IMG/VR virus record: IMGVR_UViG_3300042516_005598
Location: 1-40,440 of that record
Source of the DNA: a virus
DNA length: 40,440 nt
Direction: 5' to 3' (one strand)
Shown: positions 8,201 through 16,760 of the stretch, one piece after another
How the letters are laid out: the number at the start of each line of letters is the position of its first letter
How positions within the stretch are numbered: position 1 is the first letter of the stretch
The notes under the pieces: generated by a model
Databases searched by the model: none
What the model was told of the DNA's origin: nothing
Seen by the model: the letters and a program-made list of their open reading frames with translations, nothing else
Program-made: the position numbers and the translations under genes

Positions 8201-10435
8201 GCATTTACTTCATTTAATAGTGAAGCATACATTGGTACATCTACCAATCATCCATTCTATCTTTACACTAGTGGGTCTGAACGATTACGAATTGCAAATA
8301 ACGGTGCAATTAGATTCAACGCATACGGTTCAGGTACATTCACAGGCACAGCTACTCAAAAACTAGCAGTAGATAGTTCCGGAAATGTAATCGAAATTCC
8401 AATTGGTGCAGGACCAGTAGATGGTTCTGGTACAGCAAATTATATTACAAGATGGGTTGATACCGATACTATTACAACTAGTAGCATTTATGAAACTGGA
8501 GGTAATATAGGTATTGGAACTACTAGTCCATTAGGTAAATCTACTATTATTGGAGATGGTAGTTTAAACAATTATTCTGGTATAGTACGAATTGGAACAA
8601 CAGCCCCAACAAATGCATGGGCGTTTATAACCCTCCCAGATGATGCTTCAGTTCAAACTAATGCAAATAACTATTATTTAATTGGAAGAACAGCTGATGT
8701 ATCAAATAGAATAATGTCCTTCCATATACCTGTAGCTGCTGATTATGGAAGCGGGTCAGAGCCAAAATTTGGATTCTATAGTAGCGGTGCTGATTTACTC
8801 CATAGTATCGAAGCTAATACTGGAACTTCATATTTTAAAGGTAATGTAGGTATTGGTACAACCACCCCAGCTTACAAACTTAGTGTTGTAGGTAAAATGG
8901 CATTAAATGATGGTGGAAATAGTGTTTTTATTGGTACAAATGCTGGACAATCAGATGACGCAACCGATAATAGAAATATTGCAATAGGTACAAATTCTCT
9001 ACAAAACAATATATCTGGATCACAAAACGTTGCTATAGGTTATAACACATTAGTAAACAATACAAATATAAATAATACTGCAGTTGGTTCAAATGCATTA
9101 CAAAACAATACAACGGCCCTCAACAATACTGCATTTGGTTCATTTGCTTTAAATGCAAACACTGTGGGTTCTTCAAGTATTGCTGTAGGTGCCGCAGCAT
9201 TACTTTCAAACACAATCGGAAATCATAACACAGCAGTAGGTAACAGTGCTATTCGCTTAAATGTTTCCGGTTCACAAAACGTAGGCGTTGGTGGATCTGT
9301 ATTATTCAATAATACAAATGGAAGTGATAACGTTGCACTAGGTTGGAATGCTGCAAGATATTTTGGTACAGGAACATCTTCACTTACAGATACAAGTGGT
9401 TCAATTTTCATAGGATCTTTAGCTCGTGCTAATGCTTCAGGTGAAGTAAACCAGGTTGTAATTGGTATGAACGCTTTGGGTCTAGGCTCAAATAGCGTTG
9501 TATTAGGTAACGATAATATTACAAAAACAGTCCTTAAAGGAAGTGTTGGTATTGGTACCAATGTTCCAATGGGACCTTTAGAAATATATAAAGCAAATGC
9601 AGCAGGGTTAGGTGGTCATCTTATTTTAAATAATGATGGTTCATCTGTTGGTAATGAAACAGCAATACTATTTAATGATAGTGGAGGTGGAAGTTTATCT
9701 GGTGTACGTGCTGCAATTTCTTCTACTACAGAAAATTCACCATATAATGGAGATATCAAATTTAAAACTGGTAATACTTCATATGGGTCATTAAGTACTC
9801 GTATGATTATTACTGGTGCTGGTAATGTAGGTATTGGTACTACTAGCCCGGGAGTCAAATTAGAAGTTTATGATAGTGCTAATGCAAATGCAGTAACAAT
9901 AACTTCTGATGGAGCAAACCAACAACTTGTAATTAGAAGATATTCAAGTACAAATGAACAATTAATATTTGGAGTTCATAGTAGTGATTATAGTTACATA
10001 CAAGCTGTAGAACAAGGTGTTGCATATAGAGCATTAAGTTTAAACCCTGATGGTGGTAATGTAGGTATCGGAACTACTAACCCTGCATACCTCTTAGATG
10101 TAAACGGAACAGCTCGCGTTACAACATTAATTGAAACCTCAGCACTTAAATATAAAACAAATATACAACCTTTAGATTCTCAACTTTCTAAAGTTGCACA
10201 ACTTGAACCAGTTACATTTGATTGGATTGATAAACCAAACCCTAAAACAAACATAGGTTTAATTGCAGATGAAGTTGAAAAAATTTATCCAGAATTTGTT
10301 TCCAAAACAGAAGATGGAGAAATTGAAGGTATCGAATATTCCAAATTAACTACCGTATTGATCCAATCAATAAAAGAGTTAAAAGAAATAGTTGACAAAC
10401 AACAAGAACAAATCAATGCATTACTTAATAAGTAA
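5243..10435 (+). CDS. Giant tail fibre with C-terminal S74 self-cleaving chaperone
   Basis: A 1730-aa fibre. Residues 1-50 carry the shared MxxWKKVIVSGS end and TITGSLNVTGS repeats. Residues ~50-430 are a long unique region ending in a Gly linker (GGSGGGG). From ~532 to ~1608 there are about 11 NVGIGTTSPSYKLDV-type repeats spaced by variable beta-rich inserts; residues ~1240-1390 are NVAIGYNTLVNN-like beta-roll repeats. The C-terminus (1633-1730) is an intramolecular chaperone of peptidase family S74: SALKYK supplies the Ser1633/Lys1638 dyad at the canonical spacing of five, then FDWIDK, NIGLIADEVEKIYPEFV, GIEYSKL and a terminal helix. In this family the chaperone trimerises the fibre and then cuts itself off at the Ser. 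Confidence 0.85.
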   Translation: MPNWKKVIVSGSDAALNSLLVTSGVTITGSLNVTGSTTQIGNNTLLGNTTLSGSIIISGSENPSTPSVQIYGDTQHTGVVRFNPISRNIDPSISASYIYVSGSTNDLYFSQNGSGYANTTRLRWLEGNLYTGLLHGGLITTQSSTVYQISSGSGIIVDLNASLGDDPYPVIQFLEWGNLSASIAPLTASYQQAFVGIDSTNNIFAQGTPFSNGQFDTVINIGSVFFQNQSTINGVKTQPSVAYGFEQQQNVFNRAFGPLKLSGYTLSPSGSSTGSLIVGSGTAYAPGSNYTVDPNEPYYSVDNGTNISKIFRYYQSGSSWVYLSNAGAGYTTIDPTKYSNNGTLTSVGAGNWSIQRVFWFPNSVTKAIVVYYGNAIYPTEAEALANISFESFVEAPNTAANAIYLGAIIINQNGVFTNASTFTIYPGGLFRQVGGSGGGGSIVTQTLAGLSDVSISGPTNGQALVYNNTSAKWENSSTLTANLIGNASTATTASYALTASYTPSIAGTDNYIPRFNGSSALENSVMYDDGTNIGIGTTSPSYKIDVAGSGRLTLAGYAGYEYHNTAGTWEVYIGTENNTGNARYNSRQGDHTWYYNSSATMKLTSAGYLGVGTTTPTSNLQVQSNNLSAPAFAVSKSFSGGGDGTAVMHAFGYDSGIANTGIQVGVKGTGGFSATDAYPFRVFNQGTATFSMLSNGNAHFSGSVGIGTTSPSYKLDVVGEGRFGTGAKAIIGTDGTYAGYGVVGFGGTTDGYNRIFGHQSTSDGLYIAAATGRGIEFWVNGATTVAMRINPAGNVGIGTTSPTSKLHVWNDKIEVTGFPAAGSPFTFLESNYNDQSAVAIKFLNYNPSNGYDSDLGIQLMNTGGSMFDAMIIKGSTGNVGIGTNSPSYKLDVSGSIHAQESSTVGTLILGNTVDNYISYYNSDVYFKAKGSHYFEGNGFYKGVWNSNGNLGIGTSSPPGNSTNRAVEIAGADSANLVVTQPGYASAAFTSFNSEAYIGTSTNHPFYLYTSGSERLRIANNGAIRFNAYGSGTFTGTATQKLAVDSSGNVIEIPIGAGPVDGSGTANYITRWVDTDTITTSSIYETGGNIGIGTTSPLGKSTIIGDGSLNNYSGIVRIGTTAPTNAWAFITLPDDASVQTNANNYYLIGRTADVSNRIMSFHIPVAADYGSGSEPKFGFYSSGADLLHSIEANTGTSYFKGNVGIGTTTPAYKLSVVGKMALNDGGNSVFIGTNAGQSDDATDNRNIAIGTNSLQNNISGSQNVAIGYNTLVNNTNINNTAVGSNALQNNTTALNNTAFGSFALNANTVGSSSIAVGAAALLSNTIGNHNTAVGNSAIRLNVSGSQNVGVGGSVLFNNTNGSDNVALGWNAARYFGTGTSSLTDTSGSIFIGSLARANASGEVNQVVIGMNALGLGSNSVVLGNDNITKTVLKGSVGIGTNVPMGPLEIYKANAAGLGGHLILNNDGSSVGNETAILFNDSGGGSLSGVRAAISSTTENSPYNGDIKFKTGNTSYGSLSTRMIITGAGNVGIGTTSPGVKLEVYDSANANAVTITSDGANQQLVIRRYSSTNEQLIFGVHSSDYSYIQAVEQGVAYRALSLNPDGGNVGIGTTNPAYLLDVNGTARVTTLIETSALKYKTNIQPLDSQLSKVAQLEPVTFDWIDKPNPKTNIGLIADEVEKIYPEFVSKTEDGEIEGIEYSKLTTVLIQSIKELKEIVDKQQEQINALLNK

Positions 10436-10437
10436 AA

Positions 10438-10447
10438 ATATTTATAA
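10438..10447 (+). promoter_or_regulatory. Late motif ATATTTATAA
   Basis: Exact copy followed by TAAAA, only 6 nt before the ATG at 10454. Confidence 0.45.
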
Positions 10448-10453
10448 TAAAAC

Positions 10454-13400
10454 ATGGCTCAGTTACAATCCACCAGTATAACAGGTTCTCTTATAGTTAC
10501 AGGAGGTATTACCGGATCATTTTCTGGATCTATTGCCTCTCCTGGTTCAAATACTCAAGTACTTTACAACAATAGTGGAGTAATATCTGCTAATAGTGGA
10601 TTTGTTTACAATAGTGGAAATGTAGGTATTAACACCACTAGCCCAACTAGTAAACTTACTGTAAATGGTAATACTCATATAATAGGCTCTGGCACCCCTG
10701 GTTCAGGTGCTGGTATGGAATTACAATATAGCAGTAATACATCATATATAGGTTCATATGATAGAGATTCATCAGTTTATAGAAATTTATTTTTCTATTC
10801 TGCTGATACTATATTTGAAAACGGTGGTACTGAAAGAATGCGAATTACTTCTGCAGGTAATGTAGGTATTGGTACTTCTGGCCCTAGTGCTAGACTTTTT
10901 ATTTCAGCACCTGCTCTAGGAACTTCAGCAGGCGACTATTCGTTAAATTCAATCCACTACAACATTAATTCAAATGCTGAAGAATTAGAAATTAAATCCG
11001 TTCGTGAAGCATCCGGAAATGATTGGACATATGGAGGTAAACGAATTCAACTTCGCATTGACTCAACTTATATGGGTTATATGCAGTTCAATGGTTATGG
11101 AAATAATTATGGAATTTCATTTGGTACAGGAGGTACAACATCTGCTCCTGGAAACGTTACTGAAAGGATGCGTATTACAAATGGTGGTAACGTAGGTATT
11201 GGCACTACTAGTCCTCAAGGTAAACTCTCAGTAGACGGTGGTGATTTTAGATTCAATTACGGAAATGCCTCAGCAAACTATTATTTTTATTTAAATAAAA
11301 ATTCATCAAATGATGGTGGAATACTACTAACTAGAGATAATTCTACATTTGACTGGCAAATAGTTAATTTAGATGGTAGTGGTAATCTAGCATTTTATTC
11401 ATATGGAGCCTCTACTCAAGCTGTAACTTTCCAACGATCCTCAGGTAATGTAGGTATTGGAACTACTTCTCCTGCTCAAAAACTTCATGTAATAGGTAAT
11501 ACAGCTGTTACAGGTTTCACTTCAACAGGTGGTAGAAAATTATCATTAGGTATATTAGATTTGAATGATGGTGGTACTCCTACCCAAATCCGAATCAATA
11601 CTACTATCCCGCTCAATTCACCTTCTGCAGATTTTACGGTAAATATAAAAGGATTTAGATATGGTGCACCTCAAATGGTATCATTATCTATTGGATGGCA
11701 TTACTATTTAGGTTCATTTTACAATGAAACAGTAATATCAAATGGTGCTTGGAAACCAACAGTTACTTTAGCACAAGATGCTAATGGATACGTTGTAATC
11801 CATTTATCTAGCCCTGGTTACTGGCCTAAACTATATGTAGAAAGCTTATATAGTAGTGCATATGGAGACACTTATTCAAGTGGATGGACATTTACTGATG
11901 CAAACTTATCAGATTGTACAAACGTAGAAGTTGTCCCTTATCAACCATTAGCCACAGACATTTCCGGAAATGCAGGATCTACTTCAGCAGTATCCGGTAC
12001 AACAAACTATGTATCTAAATTTGCAAGTAGTACAACTATTGGGAATAGCCAAATATTTGATGATGGTACAAACGTAGGTATTGGCACCGCTAGCCCATCA
12101 GCTAAATTAACAGTTTCAAACGGTGTAGCATATTTTACCCAAACAGCATCAAATGGTTCAGCATTTAGATGGGGATTATTAGGAACAGCAGTATCTCCTG
12201 ATACTATGCTTTGTATGAACCAATTATGGAACGGTTCAGGTTGGACTATTTTAGATTCTGGTGTTGGTACATCTTATATAAATTTAGGATCTCAAGTTTC
12301 TTCTCCAAATATTGAATTTGGTACAGGTCCTACAAATACTGCTGCAACTACTAAAATGATTATCACCAATGGTGGTAATGTAGGTATTGGTACTACAAGT
12401 CCTGATGTGTTACTTCATATTTATGGTCCTGGAAGTACAATTACAAGATACACTAATACTAGTAATTCTGGCCATTATGTTGATGTGGGTGCAAATAATG
12501 CCGGTGAGAGTTTTGTTTATGGGTATGGTGCATATCCTCTTTTATTTGGAACAAATGGTTCTGAAAGAATTCGCATTCTTTCCGGTGGTAACGTAGGTAT
12601 TGGCACTTCTAGCCCAAATACTACTCTAGAAATAAATAAAAACGTTAGTTTCTCCAGTGTAGACACATACGCACAATTAGTAGTAAAAACTACAAGTGGT
12701 GCTAATGGTAAATTATTGAATATTGGAGTAGATGAAAGTGCAGGTTTATCATTCATTCAATCTTTAAACAGAGGTACTGATTCAATGCCATTGATACTTC
12801 AACGTTATTCAGGTAATGTAGGTATTGGTACTACTAGCCCATCAGTAAAATTAGATGTCAATGGTACTGGTAAATTTGGTGCTTATGCTTACATAGGAAC
12901 TAGCATTGATCAAGGATATTACCAAGATATTGACAATGGTGCTTATCGAGCTTTTTCAGGAGCAACAAACCCAGGATATTATTTCCAAAAATATAATGGT
13001 TCTGCAACCACAATGTATATTGGACTAGATGGCACATATGCTGGTAGAGTAGGTATTGGAACAACAACTCCCGCGTATAATTTACATATAGCAAAAGCTA
13101 GCTCAGAAGCAGGTATTTTAACTTCCTACGGAGCTTCTGATATATATCTAACTCACGGTGGTTGGAGTATGGGTGCCGGTAAATTTGGTATTGGGGATGG
13201 ATCTTCTCCTACAATAACAATTGATGCTCCAAATGATAGACTAGGTATTGGTACTACTAGTCCTATATATTTAGTTGATGCCTATAGTACTAGTGCTACT
13301 ACTAATAGAATATCCATAGGTGGAACAACTAATTATTCTTTAATCCAGGCATTTAACGATAGTGGTACATTATATCTAGGAATTGATAATTCATCAGGAA

Positions 13401-14323
13401 CTGGATTTGGAACTGGTAATTATACACGAGTATTATATAGTGGTGATAACTACCCATTAGCAATTTCTACAAACGGTACTGAAAGAATGCGAATTGACAG
13501 TAGTGGTAATGTTATGATAGGAACTACTACTCCATTACTCACTACATCAGGTAGAGGTACTTTAACACTTAATGGTAGTTCAACTTCCATTCTAACTCTT
13601 AGTAACGGTGGTACATGGGCATCTTATTTATATGCAGAAAGTACTGGGGTATATTTAGCAGCAAATGGTTCTTCTAGAGTTCTTTCATTTGAAGTTAATA
13701 ATGCTGAACGCTTGCGTATCTCAACTGCAGGTGCTATTCGTTTCCTTAATTATGGCTCAGGTACAAATACAGGAACAGTAGCATATAACTTAGCAGTTGA
13801 TTCAAGTGGAAACGTAATTGAAACAGCAGGTGGAGTAGTTGATGGTTCTGGTACTGCAAATTATATTCCAAAATGGAGTGATTCAAATACAATTGGAAAC
13901 TCTGTAATTTATGAAAGTAGTAGTAACATTGGTATTGGTACTACTTCACCAGGCGCTAAACTAGAAGTAAACGGTTCATTCCGCGCTACAACCAAATCCT
14001 TCATCATTGATCACCCAACCAAAGAAAATAAAAAATTACAATACGGTGTACTTGAAGGACCTGAACATTCAATATATGTTCGCGGTAAATTAACAAATAC
14101 CAACGTAATTCAACTCCCAGATTACTGGCACGCACTAGTACATGAAGATTCAATTACAGTGAATTTAACCGCAATTGGAAAAAAACAAGACTTGTGGGTA
14201 GAAGAAATAACTGATACGCATATTACAATAGCTTCTGAAACAGGAGATATAAATTGTTTCTATGCTGTGTTTGCAGAACGTAAAGATGTAGAAAAATTAG
14301 TAACAGAATTTGACAAAGAATAA
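10454..14323 (+). CDS. Large tail fibre with KSFIIDHPTK-type tip
   Basis: A 1289-aa fibre paralogous to the 1730-aa one. It starts MAQLQSTSITGSLIVTGGIT instead of WKKVIVSGS. About 12 NVGIGTTSP repeats run from residue ~55 to ~1165, separated by divergent inserts, often with a SERMRI(T/D) segment before the repeat. The last ~110 residues begin TTKSFIIDHPTKENKKLQYG and include LEGPEHSIYVRGKL, LPDYWHALVHEDSITV and FYAVFAERKDVEKL. This domain is, from memory, a common alternative to the S74 chaperone at the end of marine phage fibres; no Ser-Lys dyad is seen. It is followed directly by a lectin-like gene whose start is 3 nt beyond its stop. Confidence 0.82.
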   Translation: MAQLQSTSITGSLIVTGGITGSFSGSIASPGSNTQVLYNNSGVISANSGFVYNSGNVGINTTSPTSKLTVNGNTHIIGSGTPGSGAGMELQYSSNTSYIGSYDRDSSVYRNLFFYSADTIFENGGTERMRITSAGNVGIGTSGPSARLFISAPALGTSAGDYSLNSIHYNINSNAEELEIKSVREASGNDWTYGGKRIQLRIDSTYMGYMQFNGYGNNYGISFGTGGTTSAPGNVTERMRITNGGNVGIGTTSPQGKLSVDGGDFRFNYGNASANYYFYLNKNSSNDGGILLTRDNSTFDWQIVNLDGSGNLAFYSYGASTQAVTFQRSSGNVGIGTTSPAQKLHVIGNTAVTGFTSTGGRKLSLGILDLNDGGTPTQIRINTTIPLNSPSADFTVNIKGFRYGAPQMVSLSIGWHYYLGSFYNETVISNGAWKPTVTLAQDANGYVVIHLSSPGYWPKLYVESLYSSAYGDTYSSGWTFTDANLSDCTNVEVVPYQPLATDISGNAGSTSAVSGTTNYVSKFASSTTIGNSQIFDDGTNVGIGTASPSAKLTVSNGVAYFTQTASNGSAFRWGLLGTAVSPDTMLCMNQLWNGSGWTILDSGVGTSYINLGSQVSSPNIEFGTGPTNTAATTKMIITNGGNVGIGTTSPDVLLHIYGPGSTITRYTNTSNSGHYVDVGANNAGESFVYGYGAYPLLFGTNGSERIRILSGGNVGIGTSSPNTTLEINKNVSFSSVDTYAQLVVKTTSGANGKLLNIGVDESAGLSFIQSLNRGTDSMPLILQRYSGNVGIGTTSPSVKLDVNGTGKFGAYAYIGTSIDQGYYQDIDNGAYRAFSGATNPGYYFQKYNGSATTMYIGLDGTYAGRVGIGTTTPAYNLHIAKASSEAGILTSYGASDIYLTHGGWSMGAGKFGIGDGSSPTITIDAPNDRLGIGTTSPIYLVDAYSTSATTNRISIGGTTNYSLIQAFNDSGTLYLGIDNSSGTGFGTGNYTRVLYSGDNYPLAISTNGTERMRIDSSGNVMIGTTTPLLTTSGRGTLTLNGSSTSILTLSNGGTWASYLYAESTGVYLAANGSSRVLSFEVNNAERLRISTAGAIRFLNYGSGTNTGTVAYNLAVDSSGNVIETAGGVVDGSGTANYIPKWSDSNTIGNSVIYESSSNIGIGTTSPGAKLEVNGSFRATTKSFIIDHPTKENKKLQYGVLEGPEHSIYVRGKLTNTNVIQLPDYWHALVHEDSITVNLTAIGKKQDLWVEEITDTHITIASETGDINCFYAVFAERKDVEKLVTEFDKE

Positions 14324-14326
14324 GTT

Positions 14327-15400
14327 ATGGGATTACAATATGCACCCCGATTAGATACTGATGGTTTGATATTTATGTATCAACCAGGTCAAACTACTAT
14401 ATTTAACAATTTTACAGCATCTAATGCTCCTGATGTTTCTCCACCATCTCAAGGATGTTTTACAGGCCCTAGAAGAAAATATGAGGGAGTATATGATGAT
14501 AGATCTAATACCTACAATGGCCAACCTGTATTAGAAATAGCTAACCTTGGAGGTTCTATATATAATTTAAATGCTTCTCAAACTAGCACATATACTATAT
14601 CTTTATGGGTTAGATTAGTCCAATTCCCTTCTAAATACGGTGGAACCTCATCAGCTAATCGTGGAAGCGGCCAAGTTACTAAATCAAAACGCGCTGCTTT
14701 AGCCCGATTTGATTTTCGAAATACCCCAGGATATAATAATGGATATATTGAATTTGGAGCTATGGCGCCCTACTATTTAGATAGTGCAGGTGATTATACT
14801 TACAAATCTGTATTTTCCCCAATATCTTTTGGAGCTGCTATATGTGGTGCAAAATACATAACTACAGTTTATACTGATTATAAATTTAATTTAAATGAAT
14901 GGTATTTAATTACTTTACAATTAGAAAGTAATACAAATTTTAGTAATATTTCTCAAGCATTAAATGTTAAAATGTTTGTAAATGATACCCAAGAAAATAT
15001 TGCTAAATGTTTAGGTATAGCTTGGAGACAAACCAGTACTCGTGCCCCAGGTAAACCACCCCAACCTAGAAAAAGATATACGGGAAAAGTAGCAGCGCAA
15101 CCGGGATTTGCAAATAGTATTGGTGCAAATACTAGTTTTTCGGCTAATGCTGCCTTTCAAACAATAACATATTCTGATTTTTTTAACCTCTCAGCGTTAA
15201 ATTATGCTTCTTTTTCCCCTATAAGAACATTTGGTAGACTTAATAAGGGTGTAAATGATGGTATAAATACTCCATTTAATGCTGGGGCCTCTAGCTCATT
15301 TTACAAGTATAGCTCTTCAGTTAATTTTGGTCAACTATATATTTATAATAAACCATTTAATAATTTAACATATAACAATTTTAAAAGTTTATATACTTAA
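14327..15400 (+). CDS. LamG/ConA-like lectin-fold virion protein
   Basis: A 357-aa protein. Its N-terminus (LDTDGLIFMYQPGQTTIFNN) matches in layout the starts of the two next lectin-like proteins (NIIFSYDVGDTLNSY, GSVFMYDTGDFYNSY). YTISLWVRLVQFP (~90-102), WYLITLQLES (~192) and the C-terminal QLYIYNKPFNNLTYNNF follow the strand order of a concanavalin-like/LamG fold. A basic Pro-rich loop (PGKPPQPRKRYTGK) lies near residue 240. Carbohydrate binding is inferred from the fold only; no metal-site motif was identified. It is translationally close to the upstream fibre (stop-GTT-ATG). Confidence 0.6.
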   Translation: MGLQYAPRLDTDGLIFMYQPGQTTIFNNFTASNAPDVSPPSQGCFTGPRRKYEGVYDDRSNTYNGQPVLEIANLGGSIYNLNASQTSTYTISLWVRLVQFPSKYGGTSSANRGSGQVTKSKRAALARFDFRNTPGYNNGYIEFGAMAPYYLDSAGDYTYKSVFSPISFGAAICGAKYITTVYTDYKFNLNEWYLITLQLESNTNFSNISQALNVKMFVNDTQENIAKCLGIAWRQTSTRAPGKPPQPRKRYTGKVAAQPGFANSIGANTSFSANAAFQTITYSDFFNLSALNYASFSPIRTFGRLNKGVNDGINTPFNAGASSSFYKYSSSVNFGQLYIYNKPFNNLTYNNFKSLYT

Positions 15401-15402
15401 AA

Positions 15403-15450
15403 TATTACTGTTCCTCGGACGGTATCGTGGTACTACAGAAATGTAGCCCA
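15403..15450 (+). ncRNA. Predicted structured intergenic RNA element
   Basis: After the stop of the lectin gene. A stem CTACA-GAAA-TGTAG (15433-15446) is extended by TGG/CCA (15428-15430 with 15448-15450), with a possible short upstream hairpin CC-TCGGAC-GG. Its order (ATTACYGT, hairpin, GTGG, hairpin, CCA) parallels the leader at 5167-5233. It lies directly before a terminator. Function unknown. Confidence 0.3.
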
Positions 15451-15453
15451 ATT

Positions 15454-15478
15454 AAGGGGTGTGAAAGCACCCCTTTTT
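15454..15478 (+). terminator. Rho-independent terminator
   Basis: Perfect 8-bp stem AAGGGGTG / CACCCCTT with loop TGAAAG followed by TTT. It ends the fibre-lectin unit before the gene at 15498. Confidence 0.8.
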
Positions 15479-15497
15479 AAAAACAAATAAAATTTAT

Positions 15498-16757
15498 ATG
15501 CCAACAGCAGTAGGACCAAACCCATCATTAGACAGTAATATCATATTTTCATATGATGTAGGAGATACTTTAAATTCATATAAGGGAGAACCTACTGTAA
15601 ATTACCAATGGAATGGAGGATCTGAAGTAACTCCTATGTCTAGCTTTTGGACAGGAGCTCCAGCTCCAGTTGATGTAACTGGTACTTCAAACCAAGGTCC
15701 TATTAAAGGAGCAAAAACTTGGAAATTTATAAAAGATGGTACTTCTAACCAATGGCATGGTTGGGAAGCTACTTATGGAGGAATTTGGACAGGTAATGCT
15801 GGAGATATTTGGACAACTAGTTATTGGTATAAAACAACAAATGATGCAGGATTAGGTGGATTTTTTATTGGTTACTTTTACAAACCAGACTGGTCAGCCC
15901 CATTTAGCACAACAATATTATCAGATGTTAATAGTATTATTGCCGATGGTCAATGGCATTATAATTCTACTACTACTCAATTCAATGAAAACTACTCCAA
16001 TGCAATTATTGTGGATGGCCCAAGTTGGGGGTATAGTACTCAAGTTGGCGAACTTTATATAAATGGGTTACAATGGGAGAAAAAACCTCATCCAACCCCA
16101 TTTGCATATGGTACCCGTTCTGCAACACAAGGTTTATTACCGTTAATTAGCAATACATCTTTAAATATATCAACAGTATCTTTTAATTCAAATGCTCAAA
16201 TGATATTTGATGGCACTGATGATTATATTAATCTAGCTACTAATCTTCAATCAGGATTTACTCAAGCAAGTTATGAATTTATATGTAAACCAACATCACT
16301 CCCAGGCTCAGGAAATTATTTTCAATTATATATTCAAGAAAATAGTACTTGGATTGCTTTATACAATGTAGGAGGTACTGTTTTCTTTGGTATTGATTTA
16401 GGAAATGGATCTGGTTGGTTTGATAATAATGGTGGGTGGAATACGGGTGCTAGAACAACATCTACACTTACCGCTAATAAATATTATCATGTTTTTTATA
16501 GCTGGGATGGGACAAATGTTAGAATATATCTTAATGGAGCATTACAATCTACAGCATCTACTCTACAAGCTATTAATGGTAGACAAGATGTAACAACATT
16601 AGGACCAGGTAACACTCCTAGAAATATAGGAGCTAGAGGAAGTGGTAATTATTGGCCTGGTAATATAGATATTATTAAATTTTATAACACTGCTCTATCA
16701 TCAGACCAAGTAAAACAAAACTACAATCAATATAAAACACGTTTCAATTTAAGTTAA
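15498..16757 (+). CDS. LamG-domain lectin-like virion protein
   Basis: A 419-aa protein. The N-terminal half (NIIFSYDVGDTLNSYKGEP) is a beta-rich region with many Trp residues, including WHGWEATYGGIW, resembling a carbohydrate-binding module. Residues ~230-419 are a Laminin-G-like/concanavalin domain: MIFDGTDDYINL, YEFICKPTSLP, YYHVFYSWDGTNVRIYLNGA, NIGARGSGNYWPGNIDIIKFYNTALSSDQVKQNY. It ends YKTRFNLS, the same as the next protein. It probably binds surface glycans. It is the first gene after a terminator, and the start has an A-rich leader without Shine-Dalgarno; no good late motif lies directly upstream, though a copy sits inside the previous gene at 15339-15348. Confidence 0.75.
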   Translation: MPTAVGPNPSLDSNIIFSYDVGDTLNSYKGEPTVNYQWNGGSEVTPMSSFWTGAPAPVDVTGTSNQGPIKGAKTWKFIKDGTSNQWHGWEATYGGIWTGNAGDIWTTSYWYKTTNDAGLGGFFIGYFYKPDWSAPFSTTILSDVNSIIADGQWHYNSTTTQFNENYSNAIIVDGPSWGYSTQVGELYINGLQWEKKPHPTPFAYGTRSATQGLLPLISNTSLNISTVSFNSNAQMIFDGTDDYINLATNLQSGFTQASYEFICKPTSLPGSGNYFQLYIQENSTWIALYNVGGTVFFGIDLGNGSGWFDNNGGWNTGARTTSTLTANKYYHVFYSWDGTNVRIYLNGALQSTASTLQAINGRQDVTTLGPGNTPRNIGARGSGNYWPGNIDIIKFYNTALSSDQVKQNYNQYKTRFNLS

Positions 16758-16760
16758 GAT

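Noticed and set aside
9223-9858. Long antisense open frames over the fibre genes
   Set aside because: They mirror low-complexity repeats of the + strand genes, have no start context and no recognisable domains; the same holds for the other minus-strand frames in the window.
15339-15348. Exact late motif copy inside the lectin gene at 14327
   Set aside because: It falls in codons for LYIYN and is separated from the next start by about 150 nt and a terminator; it may be chance in AT-rich DNA and was not listed as a promoter.
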